Under the pieces are notes generated by a model. The model searched no databases and was not told the origin of the DNA. It was given only the letters and a program-made list of their open reading frames with translations. Shown here in pieces: positions 6,553 to 7,195 of a DNA stretch of 7,195 nucleotides. Where the stretch lies: assembly GCA_002428055.1 (NCBI GenBank), contig DIZY01000085.1, positions 412 through 7,606 on the forward strand, read 5' to 3'. Position 1 is the first letter of the stretch, and each line of letters opens with the position of its first letter. Source of the DNA: Helicobacteraceae bacterium UBA6016. GTDB lineage: Bacteria > Campylobacterota > Campylobacteria > Campylobacterales > UBA6016. Position numbers and translations under genes: made by a program.

Positions 6553-7195
6553 TTAAACAACCGTGATGTGTTCGGCAAGTGATGGTGATATACCGTTTAA
6601 GATTAGCCCACCGCTTCCAGTTGTCGGTTTAAGGGATAACCATTCGTCAGACGAAGTACTCCATTCCCATGCAAAACTACTCCTGAGCCTTATAAAATCT
6701 TGTGAATAGTCAAAGTCTGCAACCATGTCAACCCCTTCGCCGACATCCCATGCAAAAAAATCAGCCCCTTTGCTTCCGGTAAGGGTGTCATTTTCAGCCC
6801 CTCCCCATAAATAATCGTTATAAGCTCCACCGTTTAAGACATCATTATCCTCTGCTCCGTAAAGCATGCTATCGCCTAAATTGGATGCGATTAGTGTTTC
6901 AGCTGTGGAGTCGCCGTGCGCCTCTAGTGTAAAGTCATTATACTCTCTATGCCAAACTTGATATAGATTTAATGCATTTTTTTTAGCATATTCATCGCTT
7001 AAAATAAACCCAAAAGCCACCGTAGACCTATCGGCGCCGTTTAAAATAGCATTACTCCAAAAATCAAGCCCGCTCTTGTCAGCGTCCCTGCCAAATGTTG
7101 TTTGATACAGTTGCTCAACAAAAGTCTTGACATCGCTAGTTGAGCTGCTTAAGCTAGCATACTCCGGCGACGCAAAAAACTGTTTTGAAATTTCC
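6553..7195 (-). CDS. DUF4214 / RTX-repeat secreted protein, C-terminal part (5' end outside window)
   Basis: The visible 213 residues are the end of a longer protein; the frame stays open to the window edge. Visible residues 1-75 resemble a DUF4214 domain: FVEQLYQTTFGRDADKSGLD, then an FW and a GFILSDEY segment. About 37 residues later come four RTX-like nonapeptides (6861-6754), then a Trp-rich stretch and a short hydrophobic C-terminus (SLAEHITVV). RTX proteins normally leave the cell by type I secretion using an uncleaved C-terminal signal and fold around calcium outside; the tail fits that pattern. DUF4214 is common in large surface or S-layer-like proteins of Gram-negatives, but its biochemical role is not established. 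A GTG at 7020-7018 gives a 155-residue ORF, but it falls inside the DUF4214 domain and is an ordinary valine codon. The stop is 1 base before the wzm ATG, so this gene appears to be in the same transcript as the O-polysaccharide exporter. Alternatives to a structural surface protein are an adhesin or a secreted enzyme whose catalytic domain lies off-window. Confidence 0.85.
   Translation of the reverse strand, partial: EISKQFFASPEYASLSSSTSDVKTFVEQLYQTTFGRDADKSGLDFWSNAILNGADRSTVAFGFILSDEYAKKNALNLYQVWHREYNDFTLEAHGDSTAETLIASNLGDSMLYGAEDNDVLNGGAYNDYLWGGAENDTLTGSKGADFFAWDVGEGVDMVADFDYSQDFIRLRSSFAWEWSTSSDEWLSLKPTTGSGGLILNGISPSLAEHITVV
6754..6861 (-). repeat. Four tandem RTX-like nonapeptides
   Basis: Four consecutive 9-residue units are encoded here: YGAEDNDVL, NGGAYNDYL, WGGAENDTL and TGSKGADFF. 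They align to the RTX consensus GGxGxDxUx with the calcium-binding Asp kept in every unit. The third consensus glycine is replaced by Asp, Tyr and Glu in the first three units and is kept only in the fourth. The array is short compared with typical RTX toxins, although more repeats could lie upstream of the window. Confidence 0.8.

Noticed and set aside
6549..6578. Alternative TTG start for wzm at 6578, adding nine residues.
   Set aside because: It overlaps the upstream gene by 26 bases, has no Shine-Dalgarno sequence, and adds residues not expected in the family. The ATG at 6551 fits the tight gene spacing better.
6553..7020. A stand-alone 155-residue protein starting at GTG 7020.
   Set aside because: The DUF4214 domain continues upstream in the same open frame to the window edge, so the GTG is an internal valine codon.
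1..7195. A defence system, CRISPR array, mobile element or RNA gene.
   Set aside because: The window is fully explained by five same-strand genes with no spare non-coding DNA, no transposase or integrase, and no tandem DNA repeats apart from the protein-level RTX units.

Overview
The window is one densely packed stretch of coding DNA. All five genes lie on the minus strand, so transcription runs from base 7195 down to base 1. The DNA is AT-rich, and the genes sit between a 4-base overlap and a 1-base gap from each other. Gene content and codon use fit a Gram-negative bacterium. A low-GC campylobacterotan (Campylobacter-like) is my best guess, based on the AT-rich codons and a DUF4214/RTX surface protein beside lipopolysaccharide genes. 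The genus cannot be fixed from the sequence alone.

Layout in transcription order: (1) 7195-6553 is the 3' end of a gene for a secreted DUF4214 plus RTX-repeat protein, cut by the window edge. (2) 6551-5733 is wzm, the membrane subunit of an O-polysaccharide ABC exporter. (3) 5732-4509 is wzt, its ATPase, with a C-terminal carbohydrate-recognition domain. (4) 4512-3367 is an FkbM-type methyltransferase with a coiled coil and a basic amphipathic tail. (5) 3365-1 is a very large glycosyltransferase with three GT-B (GT4-like) modules, cut by the left edge after 1121 residues. No non-coding stretch is longer than 1 base. No promoter, terminator, RNA gene, CRISPR array, insertion sequence or phage signature is visible.

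Proposed joint role: genes 2-5 look like a complete core of an ABC-transporter-dependent O-antigen system. A multi-domain polymerase builds the glycan on a lipid carrier in the cytoplasm, and a methyltransferase caps the non-reducing end. Wzt's C-terminal domain recognises the finished chain, and Wzm/Wzt move it across the inner membrane. This matches the logic of the E. coli O8/O9a systems (WbdA, WbdD, Wzm, Wzt), but here a kinase-free FkbM protein with a built-in coiled coil would replace WbdD. The most notable context is that a gene for an RTX protein, probably exported by type I secretion, lies 1 base upstream of wzm. This suggests a surface or S-layer-like protein made together with the polysaccharide that may anchor it. 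That link is inference.
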